DNA of 64,000 nucleotides from Lachnospiraceae bacterium. GTDB lineage: Bacteria > Bacillota > Clostridia > Lachnospirales > Lachnospiraceae. Location: positions 1 through 64,000 of the forward strand of contig SVEF01000008.1 of the NCBI GenBank assembly GCA_015057585.1, read 5' to 3'. The notes below the pieces were generated by a model. That model saw only the letters and a program-made list of their open reading frames with translations. It ran no database searches and was not told where the DNA came from. The translations under genes and the position numbers were made by a program. Shown one piece after another: positions 7,910 through 16,177 of the stretch. Every line of letters starts with the position of its first letter. The first letter of the stretch is position 1.

Positions 7910-8767
7910 CTATTTCACATCTTCTACCTTCTTCTCAAGCGGAGTTTCCAACACAGCCGGATCGCGCATGAGTTTTCGGAGTTCACGTAACGCAATAGCG
8001 TAATACAGACCGTCACAGAAACGTTCGTCGGAAACCAGGCTGAATCCCATGCGTTTTTGGATTTTTACTTCACCTTTTTCAGCAACCGGAACCTCTTTTT
8101 CTTTTCCCATGGCAAAGAACAGACCATTGGTGCCAAATTCGCAGGTGTGATGGTAAACATGGTTGATACCGAGGGATTTTAAGTTTGTAATATAAAACGA
8201 GGTATGGAATGGACTAAACTCAATAATGGACTTTGGTAATATATTGTGACGGTCCATCCACATCAAAACTGCAGAAACAATGTTTAACAGCCAGCTTGGT
8301 AATGCAGTGAAGAAACGGGCCATTTTGTCGGTATTATTTTCTTCGGTACGCAGAACCGTTTCCTTACGGATGGCTTCGTTGATGGCTTCAGCAATTTCTA
8401 AAATAGTTTCGGTGCCTTCAAAGCAGAGTTTAATCGTAGTATCCGGGCAGTCAATATGTAACTCCGGATGAATGGTAAAGCTGACCCAAATCTTTGGGCG
8501 TGCATAAATCTTTCCATTCATGACAAAACGGTTTAATCGCGGTTTCAGAGCCAGCATACGTACAATGCCTGCAATAAAAATATGCATATAGCCCATTTTA
8601 ATGCCCTGGGCTTCTTTTTCTTTAATATAGACATCCCATGTTTCACAGTTGAAGGTGTCCTCATACATGTTCATGGAATCATAACGTTTTTTCATTAAAA
8701 AACCGGTAATCATCTGCATTGGATCAATGCTTCGGATGAGACGGCCGTCGGGTCTTTTTCCAAACAT
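7910..8767 (-). CDS. CAT/E2-like acyltransferase-fold protein lacking the catalytic His
   Basis: A 285-residue protein related to the catalytic domain of 2-oxoacid dehydrogenase acyltransferases and chloramphenicol acetyltransferase. The region that normally reads DHRxxDG is DERFCDGLYYA here (near residue 250): the Asp and Gly remain but the catalytic His is Glu. It has no lipoyl or subunit-binding domain, so it is not an E2 subunit. It may be a non-catalytic or altered-chemistry relative. ATG 8767 begins the part typical of the family; an upstream TTG at 8806 is possible. No neighbour suggests a pathway. Confidence 0.7.
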   Translation of the reverse strand: MFGKRPDGRLIRSIDPMQMITGFLMKKRYDSMNMYEDTFNCETWDVYIKEKEAQGIKMGYMHIFIAGIVRMLALKPRLNRFVMNGKIYARPKIWVSFTIHPELHIDCPDTTIKLCFEGTETILEIAEAINEAIRKETVLRTEENNTDKMARFFTALPSWLLNIVSAVLMWMDRHNILPKSIIEFSPFHTSFYITNLKSLGINHVYHHTCEFGTNGLFFAMGKEKEVPVAEKGEVKIQKRMGFSLVSDERFCDGLYYAIALRELRKLMRDPAVLETPLEKKVEDVK

Positions 8768-8977
8768 AATGTTATCCCACTTTTTCTGAAAATAATAGTT
8801 TAACAAATCTTTGCTTTAAATGAACATTTCCATTTTACATGAAAGGGGAACGAATGACAAGGTTTAATTCTATAAATTATGTATAAAATCTATATTAAAA
8901 GATGATAAGAACCGAAAAAAACGAAAGAAATTGTGATATAATTTCTCATTATTTTACATGGGAAGCGGGAGTGAAAA

Positions 8978-9748
8978 ATGAAGAAGACAACAGGGTTGTT
9001 TCGGTTGGTGAAGGAAATGGTACGATTCTTTTATGGGAAGGTAGAAGTGATTGGTTTGGAAAATTTGCCGGAAAGAGAGGCAGTATTGGTTGGGAACCAT
9101 ACACAGATGAACGGACCAATATGCGGAGAATTGTTCCTGCCGGAAAACTGTTACACCTGGTGTGCCGGGCAGATGATGAATTTAAAGGAAGTTCCTGCGT
9201 ATGCTTTTTCTGATTTCTGGTCACAGAAGCCGAAGTGGCAGCAACCGCTTTTCAGGCTGGCATCCTACCTCATTGCGCCTGTGGCTGTATTTCTTTTCAA
9301 TCATGCAAGAACGATTGCGGTTTACCGTGATATGCGGATTAAGTCTACATTTAAGGAAAGTCTGAAACTGCTGGAGGCAGGAGGAAATCTTCTTATTTTT
9401 CCGGAAAAGGATGAGAAACATAATAATATTCTCTATCAGTTTCAGGAGAATTTTGTAGATATTGCCCGATTGTATGAAAAGAAAACAGGGAAGCCGCTTA
9501 CCTTTGTCCCTATGTATATTGCACCGACTTTAAGGAAAATGTATATTGGAAAGGGAATAGTTTTCAACAGAGAAAATGATGCACAAGAAGAACGTAAGAG
9601 AATTGCCGGATACCTGTCGGAGGAGATTACGCGGATGGCGAGAGAACTGCCGCGGCATAAGGTAGTTCCTTATCGTAACATTCCAAGAAAATATTATTTG
9701 ACGAACAAAGACATTACGGAGGTGCCGCATGAGAAAACCTGTCGTTGA
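8978..9748 (+). CDS. Lysophospholipid acyltransferase-like (PlsC/LPLAT) protein
   Basis: A 256-residue protein with the LPLAT signatures in order: VGNHTQMNG (about 38-46, the usual NHxxxxD region but with Gly at the acidic position), a central hydrophobic segment, and LLIFPEKDEKH, the FPEG-like motif. It probably acts on or near the membrane in glycerophospholipid or lipid-linked acyl transfer, but the missing acidic residue makes activity uncertain. GGGAG precedes ATG 8978. It overlaps the next gene (PAP2) by 20 bases, so the pair is co-translated and likely acts on the same lipid. Confidence 0.75.
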   Translation: MKKTTGLFRLVKEMVRFFYGKVEVIGLENLPEREAVLVGNHTQMNGPICGELFLPENCYTWCAGQMMNLKEVPAYAFSDFWSQKPKWQQPLFRLASYLIAPVAVFLFNHARTIAVYRDMRIKSTFKESLKLLEAGGNLLIFPEKDEKHNNILYQFQENFVDIARLYEKKTGKPLTFVPMYIAPTLRKMYIGKGIVFNRENDAQEERKRIAGYLSEEITRMARELPRHKVVPYRNIPRKYYLTNKDITEVPHEKTCR

Positions 9749-10418
9749 TTACAGAGAGTTTCGTCTTTCCCGTCTGAGAGAACCGCGCTTTTACCATTTG
9801 CTTTATTTGCTGGGATGGGTAGGATATTTTATACTGTATTTTATTACAGAAAATCTGATACCGAGAGAACGTTGTTATCCGGTGCATTGTGCTTTGGATG
9901 ATGTAATTCCGTTTTGTGAGTACTTTGTAATACCGTATGTCGGCTGGTATGTACTGATTGTGGTATCGCTCCTGTATTTTATGTTTTATAATCCTGATAA
10001 CTTTAAGAACCTGATGAAATTCATTATTGTGACCCAGGTGGTCGCGATGGCGATTTACATTATTTTTCCGAACCGTCAGGATTTGCGTCCGGAGATGTTC
10101 CCGAGAGATAACATTTTTACAGATATATTGGGACTGATTTATGCCTTTGATACCAGCACCAACGTCTGTCCGTCACTCCATGTGGCATATTCCGTCGGAA
10201 TCGCCTCAACGTGGTTAAAGGAAAAGGGAGCATCCAAGGGAACAAAAATATTTGTTACTGTATTCTGCTTCTTTGTCTGTATTTCCGTTGCGTTTGTAAA
10301 GCAGCATTCGGTTGTAGATATTTTTGCGGCAATACCGGTGTGTCTGCTCGCAGAAGGGATTACCTTTTGGAAGAGTTACTGGAAGCCTAAATGGTTTCCT
10401 GTGCATATCAATGAATAA
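9729..10418 (+). CDS. PAP2-superfamily membrane phosphatase
   Basis: A 229-residue integral membrane protein with about six hydrophobic segments. The phosphatase motifs are visible as CPSLHVAYS and KQHSVVDI (catalytic His and Asp), the form found in the inositol-phosphorylceramide synthase-like branch. It probably dephosphorylates a lipid phosphate or diphosphate at the membrane, or transfers a phospho-headgroup. It overlaps the LPLAT-like gene by 20 bases and is closed by a strong terminator at 10421. Confidence 0.8.
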   Translation: MRKPVVDYREFRLSRLREPRFYHLLYLLGWVGYFILYFITENLIPRERCYPVHCALDDVIPFCEYFVIPYVGWYVLIVVSLLYFMFYNPDNFKNLMKFIIVTQVVAMAIYIIFPNRQDLRPEMFPRDNIFTDILGLIYAFDTSTNVCPSLHVAYSVGIASTWLKEKGASKGTKIFVTVFCFFVCISVAFVKQHSVVDIFAAIPVCLLAEGITFWKSYWKPKWFPVHINE

Positions 10419-10420
10419 AG

Positions 10421-10458
10421 AAAACTCCTGTCTCTTGAAACAGAAACAGGAGTTTTTC
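10421..10458 (+). terminator. Intrinsic terminator, probably bidirectional
   Basis: AAAACTCCTGT (10421-10431) pairs perfectly with ACAGGAGTTTT (10446-10456). T follows on the plus strand, and the A-rich left arm gives T on the minus strand, so it can also end the small minus-strand gene at 10464. Confidence 0.8.
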
Positions 10459-10463
10459 TTTAA

Positions 10464-10601
10464 TTATACTTCATTTGTGTTTTGTGTATCGGTAACTTCC
10501 GCAGTAGAAATTTCTTCTGCGGACGGAGATAAGTCAAATTCCGTATAAGAAGAAACCAAGCCTTCTCTGGTGGTGATGTGGTTTGGATCATAGCATTTCA
10601 T
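10464..10601 (-). CDS. Small 45-residue protein of unknown function
   Basis: ATG 10601 follows GGGAGG with a 10-base gap and the frame ends 6 bases before the shared terminator. The product is acidic and Ser/Thr-rich, with a single Cys near its start (MKCYDPNHITTREG) and a tail of TEV, TDTQ and NTNEV. It has no signal peptide or membrane segment. I do not recognise it. The strong ribosome binding site and terminator make a real gene plausible; a peptide natural-product precursor is possible, but no modification enzyme lies beside it. Confidence 0.5.
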   Translation of the reverse strand: MKCYDPNHITTREGLVSSYTEFDLSPSAEEISTAEVTDTQNTNEV

Positions 10602-10748
10602 ATGATGCATTCCTCCCTAACAAGAAATTTTCATAACAAATTAATGATACTTCAAATGTCGTAAAAAGTCAATTCGGGTAAAAGAACGGAGGGTATAAAG
10701 GCCGCAAAAAAAGGGCATGCTTAGAAAAAAGAAACGGAGGTATCAGGT

Positions 10749-11183
10749 ATGAACAGTTCTGACACAATACGACTTTTACGCGAGTGTGATGCCGGAACCA
10801 AAATGGCAGTCAGTTCCATCGATGAAATTTTAGAAAAGGTGCAGGAGGAGAAGTTAAAGGACCTGTTACAGAAAAGTAAGGGCCACCATAAAGATTTGGA
10901 GGCAGACATCCATGCAAAACTGGATCAATATGATGCGGAGGAAAAGGACCCGAATCCGATGGCAAAGGGAATGTCCTGGATGAAGACGAATGTAAAACTT
11001 GGTCTGGATGAAAGTGATGCAACGATTGCAGATTTGCTCACAGACGGGTGTGATATGGGAATCAAGTCGCTTTACAAATATTTGAATCAGTATAAGGCGG
11101 CAGACAAGGAAGCCAAGGATATTTGTGAGAAATTAATCGGCATCGAAGAAGAATTGGAACGGGATTTGCGTCAGTATCTTTAA
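10749..11183 (+). CDS. Four-helix-bundle protein, DUF2383-like
   Basis: A 144-residue all-helical acidic protein, with segments such as RECDAGTKMAVSSIDEILEK and KLIGIEEELERDLRQYL suggesting a ferritin-like four-helix bundle. It resembles the DUF2383/PA2169 group, which has no firm function. ACGGAGG precedes ATG 10749. It is a single gene with its own terminator (11208). Whether it binds metal is unclear because the metal-ligand pattern of ferritins is not evident. Confidence 0.65.
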   Translation: MNSSDTIRLLRECDAGTKMAVSSIDEILEKVQEEKLKDLLQKSKGHHKDLEADIHAKLDQYDAEEKDPNPMAKGMSWMKTNVKLGLDESDATIADLLTDGCDMGIKSLYKYLNQYKAADKEAKDICEKLIGIEEELERDLRQYL

Positions 11184-11207
11184 GGAAAGCAGATGTAAAA
11201 TAAGAAG

Positions 11208-11238
11208 AGCTCCCATGTGGATTGCATGGGAGCTTTTG
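11208..11238 (+). terminator. Intrinsic terminator
   Basis: AGCTCCCATG (11208-11217) pairs perfectly with CATGGGAGCT (11225-11234), followed by TTTT. It stands between the convergent helical-bundle and chemoreceptor genes. Confidence 0.75.
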
Positions 11239-11258
11239 TATGTATGCGTAAGAGAAAA

Positions 11259-12914
11259 CTACATATTTTTGAATTTGCCGACGGTCTGTGTCAACTTCCG
11301 GCTGATGGCATCGTTCTTTGCGGATTCCTGCTCGATGTCCTTCATGCCATCGGTTACCTGGCTGATAGCAGAGGTGGCTTCGTTGACACCCTTGCTGCTT
11401 TCTGCCATGCTGATGGTAATTCCGCTGATGCCGTTTGCCATTTCGGAAACGGAGCCCTTTAAACTGTCCGCCTGTGTACGGAAGTAGTCCATTTCGTGTT
11501 CCATTTCCACCGCATCCTCCTGATACTGCCTGGTGGCATTAAGGAAGACTTCGTAATCGCTCATAACAGTAGTTCCGGTGAAGTTTAACATTTCGTCCGC
11601 GTTGTCGGTCAGCTGTTTTACTGCGTCAATGACCAGACGGCTGATTTCCTGGATGTCGTTTGCTGTCTGCTTGCTTTCCTCGGCAAGAACACGAATCTGT
11701 TCCGCAACAACAGCAAAACCGCGTCCGGCATCACCGGCTCTGGCTGCTTCAATCGAAGCATTTAAGGCAAGAAGATTGGTTTGGCTGGCAATGTTTAAAA
11801 TATCATCGGTCAGGGAATCAATCTTGCGTACGTTTGCACTGTTTGCAATCGCTTCCTCCAAAGAGGCACGGATGGTAGACACCATCTTCTGTGCGGAGGC
11901 ATAACTGTCAGCTGCGTGATTCTGAATGCCGACAGCACGGTCTTTCATTTCGATGGCAAAGGCGGAACCGCTGTCTGCCTGACTGGTAATCTGTGTCATC
12001 GCTTCGGTAATGTTTTCTGCTGCCGCATCCATTTCGGTTGTTGTGGAAGCAACCTCCTCCATGGTGGCAGATAATTCTTCCATTGCACTGAAAACGTCAG
12101 TGACACGGTCATTGGCTTCTTCGGTGCGTGCACTGACATTGGCAGCGCTCTGCTGTAAGTCAGTGGAATGATCGCGAATTTCGGACATCACGTCCTGCAA
12201 CTGTGCAATGAAGAGGTTGATGCCCTGAATCAACTGGCCGATTTCATCGATTTGGTTTGTTTTAAGGCGGGTAGTTAAGTCGCCGTCGTTATTTTCAATG
12301 GTTTTAATCAGTTTATTTAACTGGTTTTTTGCTTTTACAGTCGGGGTAACAACCGTGCGGATCAAAAGGAACATCATAAATCCGGCAATCAGTAAGGTAA
12401 TGATACCGGTCATCTGGTTTACCGTATAGGTCTGATTTGCAGCCTTGTTATTTAATTCAACAAGATCGGAGGTAGCCTGGCTGTAGGCGTCCGAAAGTGC
12501 CTTGATTTTTTGGGTCAAATCCGCAGTTGCTTTGGTCAGACGAGGGGTCTGTCCATTAGTGTCATCTAAAACCGAGGCTTCCGCACGGGCAGCAGAAAAT
12601 TCGGTATAAGAGGTTTTTACTGCGTCGTATAAGATACTGAAATCTGCATTATTTATGGTTTCATTAATGGTACTTAACTCATCCATAGAAGTATTCAGTG
12701 TTGAAGTATCCATCTCCGTGATGGCAAGTTCCATCCGGCTCATGGCCTGCATGCCCGGGAGATAAAGCCCCTCGATGTTTTGGCTGTAGCCGCTCAGTTT
12801 TTTCATCTGAAAGGTTACATATCCGTTCAGACATCCGCACATCAGGATAATAACCATGACAGATGCCACGACTTCAAATGCCAGACTTTGGCGAAGTTTT
12901 TTAATCAGTTTCAT
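11259..12914 (-). CDS. Methyl-accepting chemotaxis protein
   Basis: A 551-residue chemoreceptor. A first membrane segment (about 14-33) is followed by an extracytoplasmic four-helix-type sensor, a second membrane segment (about 168-192), a HAMP domain, and the signalling domain with the hairpin tip [20 protein letters not shown]. The ligand cannot be predicted. No che or flagellar genes lie beside it, so it is an orphan receptor that would work with a chemosensory array encoded elsewhere. Its -10/-35 elements are visible upstream (12970-12998). Confidence 0.95.
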   Translation of the reverse strand: MKLIKKLRQSLAFEVVASVMVIILMCGCLNGYVTFQMKKLSGYSQNIEGLYLPGMQAMSRMELAITEMDTSTLNTSMDELSTINETINNADFSILYDAVKTSYTEFSAARAEASVLDDTNGQTPRLTKATADLTQKIKALSDAYSQATSDLVELNNKAANQTYTVNQMTGIITLLIAGFMMFLLIRTVVTPTVKAKNQLNKLIKTIENNDGDLTTRLKTNQIDEIGQLIQGINLFIAQLQDVMSEIRDHSTDLQQSAANVSARTEEANDRVTDVFSAMEELSATMEEVASTTTEMDAAAENITEAMTQITSQADSGSAFAIEMKDRAVGIQNHAADSYASAQKMVSTIRASLEEAIANSANVRKIDSLTDDILNIASQTNLLALNASIEAARAGDAGRGFAVVAEQIRVLAEESKQTANDIQEISRLVIDAVKQLTDNADEMLNFTGTTVMSDYEVFLNATRQYQEDAVEMEHEMDYFRTQADSLKGSVSEMANGISGITISMAESSKGVNEATSAISQVTDGMKDIEQESAKNDAISRKLTQTVGKFKNM

Positions 12915-12969
12915 AATGTAATTTCCTCTCTTTTATAATGTTAAAAAAATAACAAAAATAGACACCTTT

Positions 12970-12998
12970 ATTATAACATTGATTTGAACAAAAGTAAA
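12970..12998 (-). promoter_or_regulatory. Promoter for the chemoreceptor gene
   Basis: On the minus strand TTTACT and TATAAT are separated by 17 bases, about 55 bases upstream of ATG 12914. This is a sigma-A-like pattern rather than the flagellar sigma-28 pattern. Confidence 0.5.
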
Positions 12999-13030
12999 CG
13001 TAAATCAGAAAAAGAACGGGACTTTGGGCC

Positions 13031-13064
13031 TAAAAAAAGAGAGTCACCGGTTGGGCGACTCTCT
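13031..13064 (-). terminator. Terminator of the sulfur operon
   Basis: AGAGAGTC (13038-13045) pairs with GACTCTCT (13057-13064). On the minus strand a run of seven T follows, placing it as the end of the thioredoxin reductase transcript. Confidence 0.75.
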
Positions 13065-13087
13065 TCGGGTAGTTACATAAAAATAAC

Positions 13088-14314
13088 TTACTTGATTAAG
13101 TTTTCTACGGCTTCCTTTGTAATGTCGGAAGTTAAGGTGCCTGCAATCTTGCCGTCCTTGATGTAAACAACAGCAGGAGCATCGGTCACGCCGAGACGTA
13201 CTGCAAGTCCGTTGGACTTATAAACGTCGATACGTGTTACCTTTAATGCACCACCGTGAGCCTGCTCGATTTCTTCGAACATTTCAAGCTTGTTACGGCT
13301 TTCCTGATTAACAGCGTTCCAGATGTAAACAAGATTCGGAACACTCTGTCCCATAATCTGTGTATGGAAGGTTTCGGATTCTGCAATGTATTTTTCAGCA
13401 GCACAGCCTGCAATCGCACCGTCGCCAACTGCTGTGGAAACCTGTCTTAACCACTTGTTTCTAACGTCGCCGGCAGCAAATACGCCAGGAATGTTGGTTT
13501 CCATCTTTTCGGTAGTGGTAATGTAACCAGGACCTACGAGGTCGAGTTTGTCACGATACATGTCGGTAGCCGGGATGTAACCGATGAATAAGAAGCAGGT
13601 ATCTACCGGAACATCAATGATTTCGCCGGTCTTTGTGTGCTTTAATGCAACGCTCTTTAAGTGCTCATCATCACCGCGGAATTCGTGAACGGTTGTGTTC
13701 CAGATGAATTCCATCTTTGGATTTGCAAGAGCGTCAGCCTTTGCGATTTCGTTACAGTCCATGATACCTTCATCATGCATAACGCTGACAATAACCTTCT
13801 TTGCAAACTTGGTTAAGAACATACCTTCTTCGATAGCGGCATCACCGGAACCGATAACGATAACGGTCTTGTCTGTGTTTGCTGCTGCATCACAGGTAGC
13901 ACAGAAGGAAATGCCCTTGTCATATAAGTACTTGTCTTCGCCGAGAGCGCCTGTTAAACGAGGCTTTGTACCTGCAGCTACGATAACCGCCTTACATTCA
14001 TAGTTGGTACGGAAAGTTTCCACTACCTTTGTTTCACCGTCTAACTGAACGCCCTTAACATCGGTAAGTTTGAACTTAACACCGAACTTCTTTGCCTGCT
14101 TGTGGAATAAATCCATCAGACCGAGACCGGTATTGCCCTCAGGAAAACCAGGGTAATTTTCAATTTCATTTGTGTAAGTAATCAGACCACCAACCAGTGT
14201 CTTTTCGATTACGAGAGTGTTTAATTTTGCACGACCGCAGTAAATAGCTGCAGTAAGGCCGGCTGCACCGCCGCCGATGATGACAACGTCATACTGTTCG
14301 ATTTTCTTTTCCAT
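13088..14314 (-). CDS. trxB: Thioredoxin reductase-like flavoprotein with redox-dead thioredoxin tail
   Basis: A 408-residue protein. The FAD motif VVIIGGGAAGLTAA lies near residue 10, the redox pair FCATCD gives Cys138 and Cys141, the NAD(P)-binding GSGDAA is at 155-160, and the second FAD motif is GVFAAGDVR. After the reductase (about 1-315) comes a thioredoxin fold (about 322-408) in which the usual WCGPC is WNAVNQES, while the cis-Pro loop (TDAPAVV) is kept; the tail therefore lacks redox cysteines. ATG 14314 fits AAAGGTG upstream. It is the last gene of a YeeE/TusA operon, so it may reduce a persulfide or disulfide on the TusA-like carrier rather than free thioredoxin; this is inference. 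Confidence 0.85.
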   Translation of the reverse strand: MEKKIEQYDVVIIGGGAAGLTAAIYCGRAKLNTLVIEKTLVGGLITYTNEIENYPGFPEGNTGLGLMDLFHKQAKKFGVKFKLTDVKGVQLDGETKVVETFRTNYECKAVIVAAGTKPRLTGALGEDKYLYDKGISFCATCDAAANTDKTVIVIGSGDAAIEEGMFLTKFAKKVIVSVMHDEGIMDCNEIAKADALANPKMEFIWNTTVHEFRGDDEHLKSVALKHTKTGEIIDVPVDTCFLFIGYIPATDMYRDKLDLVGPGYITTTEKMETNIPGVFAAGDVRNKWLRQVSTAVGDGAIAGCAAEKYIAESETFHTQIMGQSVPNLVYIWNAVNQESRNKLEMFEEIEQAHGGALKVTRIDVYKSNGLAVRLGVTDAPAVVYIKDGKIAGTLTSDITKEAVENLIK

Positions 14315-14396
14315 GTTTTTCACCTTTCGATAAAACGGCTGCCGCATCGTATGTAATGCGGCAGACCGATAGACTCATGTCATATTCCTATGCAAA

Positions 14397-14954
14397 TTAC
14401 ATAAAGTATTTTGCCAGGAGTTTGCTTCCGATAAAAGCTCCTATAAATAAGAAGATTGCAAAGAACCAACCGGATAAGGAGAGGGATGCGATGCTGGAGA
14501 ACAGGGCGCCGATGTTACATCCGCCTGCCAGTCTTGCACCGTAACCCATCAGTAAACCACCGAGGGTAGCAGCGATAATCTGTCTGAGCCCCTTGATTTT
14601 CTTGAACTTGAACTGGGATGCTGCTAAAGTTGCAAACAATGCACCTGCAATGATACCAAAGTTCAGCCAGGAACCGCCGTGGTTCATAATGCCGTTATTC
14701 AGTGTGGCCTGAGCGCCGGCAGAGGAGAAGTAGTGCCACTTATCCACGCTGCCGCCGAGCAATTCATAAATCCATGCACCCCAGTTTGCAAATACGCCGG
14801 AAACGCCCCATGGGGAGCCGGTAATAGCAAAAATAGCAATCTGGAATAAGGATAATAAAACTGCACCTGTTACATATGTAAACGGATTTTTGAAAATCTT
14901 CTTATAATAAGGATTCTTGCTGATTTTGTCCCAAAAATTCTTCAAGAATAACAC
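14397..14954 (-). CDS. YeeE/YedE-family sulfur-compound transporter, second part
   Basis: A 185-residue membrane protein with about four to five hydrophobic segments and the family motif ARLAGGCNIGALF. YeeE (TsuA) imports thiosulfate or a related sulfur compound and works with a TusA-like partner. Here the transporter is split in two genes flanking the TusA-like gene, and this is the half with the GGCNIG signature. The start is uncertain: GTG 14954 or TTG 14945, the second better placed after AGGTG. Confidence 0.8.
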   Translation of the reverse strand: MLFLKNFWDKISKNPYYKKIFKNPFTYVTGAVLLSLFQIAIFAITGSPWGVSGVFANWGAWIYELLGGSVDKWHYFSSAGAQATLNNGIMNHGGSWLNFGIIAGALFATLAASQFKFKKIKGLRQIIAATLGGLLMGYGARLAGGCNIGALFSSIASLSLSGWFFAIFLFIGAFIGSKLLAKYFM

Positions 14955-14969
14955 CTGCCTTATTATTTA

Positions 14970-15197
14970 TTAGTTTGTCTTTTCAATGATGATTTCCCAT
15001 TCGCCGTCGTCTACTTCTTCGATTTCAACGTTGTGTCCGTTGTTTCTTGCCCACTCAGGGATGTTCTTCATAGCACAGCTGTGGTCAATCTGAGCGATGA
15101 TAACGTCGCCAACTGCACTCTTTTCCATCTGCTTCTGAACCTTCATTAACGGTACCGGACAAGCTTCGCCTAAACAATCAATTACATATTCTGCCAT
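14970..15197 (-). CDS. TusA/SirA-family sulfur carrier
   Basis: A 75-residue protein with the TusA signature CLGEACPVPLMKVQKQ, whose first CPxP Cys carries persulfide sulfur. It corresponds to YeeD, partner of the YeeE transporter. It lies between the two YeeE halves, so it probably receives sulfur as it enters the cell. AAGGAGG stands just upstream of ATG 15197. A paralogue is encoded at 17085. Confidence 0.9.
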   Translation of the reverse strand: MAEYVIDCLGEACPVPLMKVQKQMEKSAVGDVIIAQIDHSCAMKNIPEWARNNGHNVEIEEVDDGEWEIIIEKTN

Positions 15198-15251
15198 GAT
15201 AAAAATCCTCCTTAAAAATATAAGTTATGAATTATTGTGTACTATTCCAAA

Positions 15252-15950
15252 TTATTCTTCGTCAGTGATACCCATTTTCTTCTTTTCATACTTATCAGCT
15301 GCAATGTAAAGAAGTAAAATAACAAGTAACTGAACGACTACGGCACCAAACCATCCGAATACATCCGGAAGGAAAACCTTAGGTGCGGTTGCATTAAAGT
15401 TGAGTTCCCAGAATCCCATGTGGTTTGCACCGATGAGGGAACCGATGATGAAAAATACAAGACTGAGCATCTGCATGCTGAAGCCCTCGCCGACACGCAT
15501 TAATGTACCGGAAGCACAGCCGCCTGCGATAACCATACCGATACCAAACAAGATACCGCCAAGAGCGGTAGCTACGCTGATAGGCATGACATAACTCTGT
15601 CCCGGAATGGTTCCGTTTGTGATAAAGGAACCGTACTTAATTGCTGTAAAACCAATGGTGGTGATGGCAAATGCGATTAATACCGCACGGGTTACGGAAG
15701 TGGATCCGGTAATGCATGGGTCACGCATTGAGGCTGTAAAACAGAAGCGCGATTTCTGCAAAATGAAACCGAAAATACAACCGAAGCCCCAGTACATAGC
15801 CATCGTACTGTTCTTTAATCCGAGTAAGATGCCTACACCAATGATGAATACCAGAACGATTAAGGCGATCGGAATCTGGCTCTTTTTCTTCTTTCTTGGT
15901 GTGGAGGATCTGCGGATTGAAGTTGCCTGAGTAGTTGTTGTTTCTGGCAT
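15252..15950 (-). CDS. YeeE/YedE-family sulfur-compound transporter, first part
   Basis: A 232-residue membrane protein. A short basic N-terminal tail (TPRKKKKSQ) is followed by about six hydrophobic segments and the signature IAGGCASGTLMRVGEG. FCFTASMRD matches the other conserved Cys region of the family. It is the first gene of the minus-strand sulfur operon. ATG 15950 is 10 bases from AAGGAGG; a TTG at 15956 is too close. Together with the half at 14397 it would make one full transporter. Confidence 0.85.
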   Translation of the reverse strand: MPETTTTQATSIRRSSTPRKKKKSQIPIALIVLVFIIGVGILLGLKNSTMAMYWGFGCIFGFILQKSRFCFTASMRDPCITGSTSVTRAVLIAFAITTIGFTAIKYGSFITNGTIPGQSYVMPISVATALGGILFGIGMVIAGGCASGTLMRVGEGFSMQMLSLVFFIIGSLIGANHMGFWELNFNATAPKVFLPDVFGWFGAVVVQLLVILLLYIAADKYEKKKMGITDEE

Positions 15951-15989
15951 TTCCAATATACCTCCTTAAAATATTCGGTTTTGAGGACG

Positions 15990-16014
15990 GATACCAATTT
16001 TTGCTATTGGTATC
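15990..16014. promoter_or_regulatory. 9-bp palindrome, likely LysR-type operator
   Basis: GATACCAAT (15990-15998) and ATTGGTATC (16006-16014) are perfect inverted repeats separated by 7 bases. They lie at and just after the predicted start of the divergent sulfur operon and upstream of the LysR gene. The ATACC/GGTAT arms with T-rich centre fit the T-N11-A type of site used by LysR proteins. It would also form a hairpin in the transcript. Confidence 0.55.
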
Positions 16015-16015
16015 T

Positions 16016-16043
16016 TTTATAGCGCATTACTACTATTAATCAA
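16016..16043 (-). promoter_or_regulatory. Promoter of the sulfur operon
   Basis: On the minus strand TTGATT and TATAAA are separated by 16 bases. Transcription would begin inside or beside the palindrome at 15990-16014, so a bound regulator could block or stimulate it. Confidence 0.5.
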
Positions 16044-16113
16044 GTATATCACATTGTTATTTTTTTGACTATTAGAGATACTTATGCTGTATAACTTTTT
16101 TCAATCCGTCCGG

Positions 16114-16142
16114 TTGTATTAAAAAAGGAAATGTTGTATAAT
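16114..16142 (+). promoter_or_regulatory. Promoter of the LysR gene
   Basis: TTGTAT (16114-16119) and TATAAT (16137-16142) are separated by 17 bases. Transcription would start near 16149, which makes ATG 16178 the sensible start of the regulator. Confidence 0.55.
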
Positions 16143-16177
16143 AAATCGTGATGACAAAAGAAGAGGAGCGACGTGGT

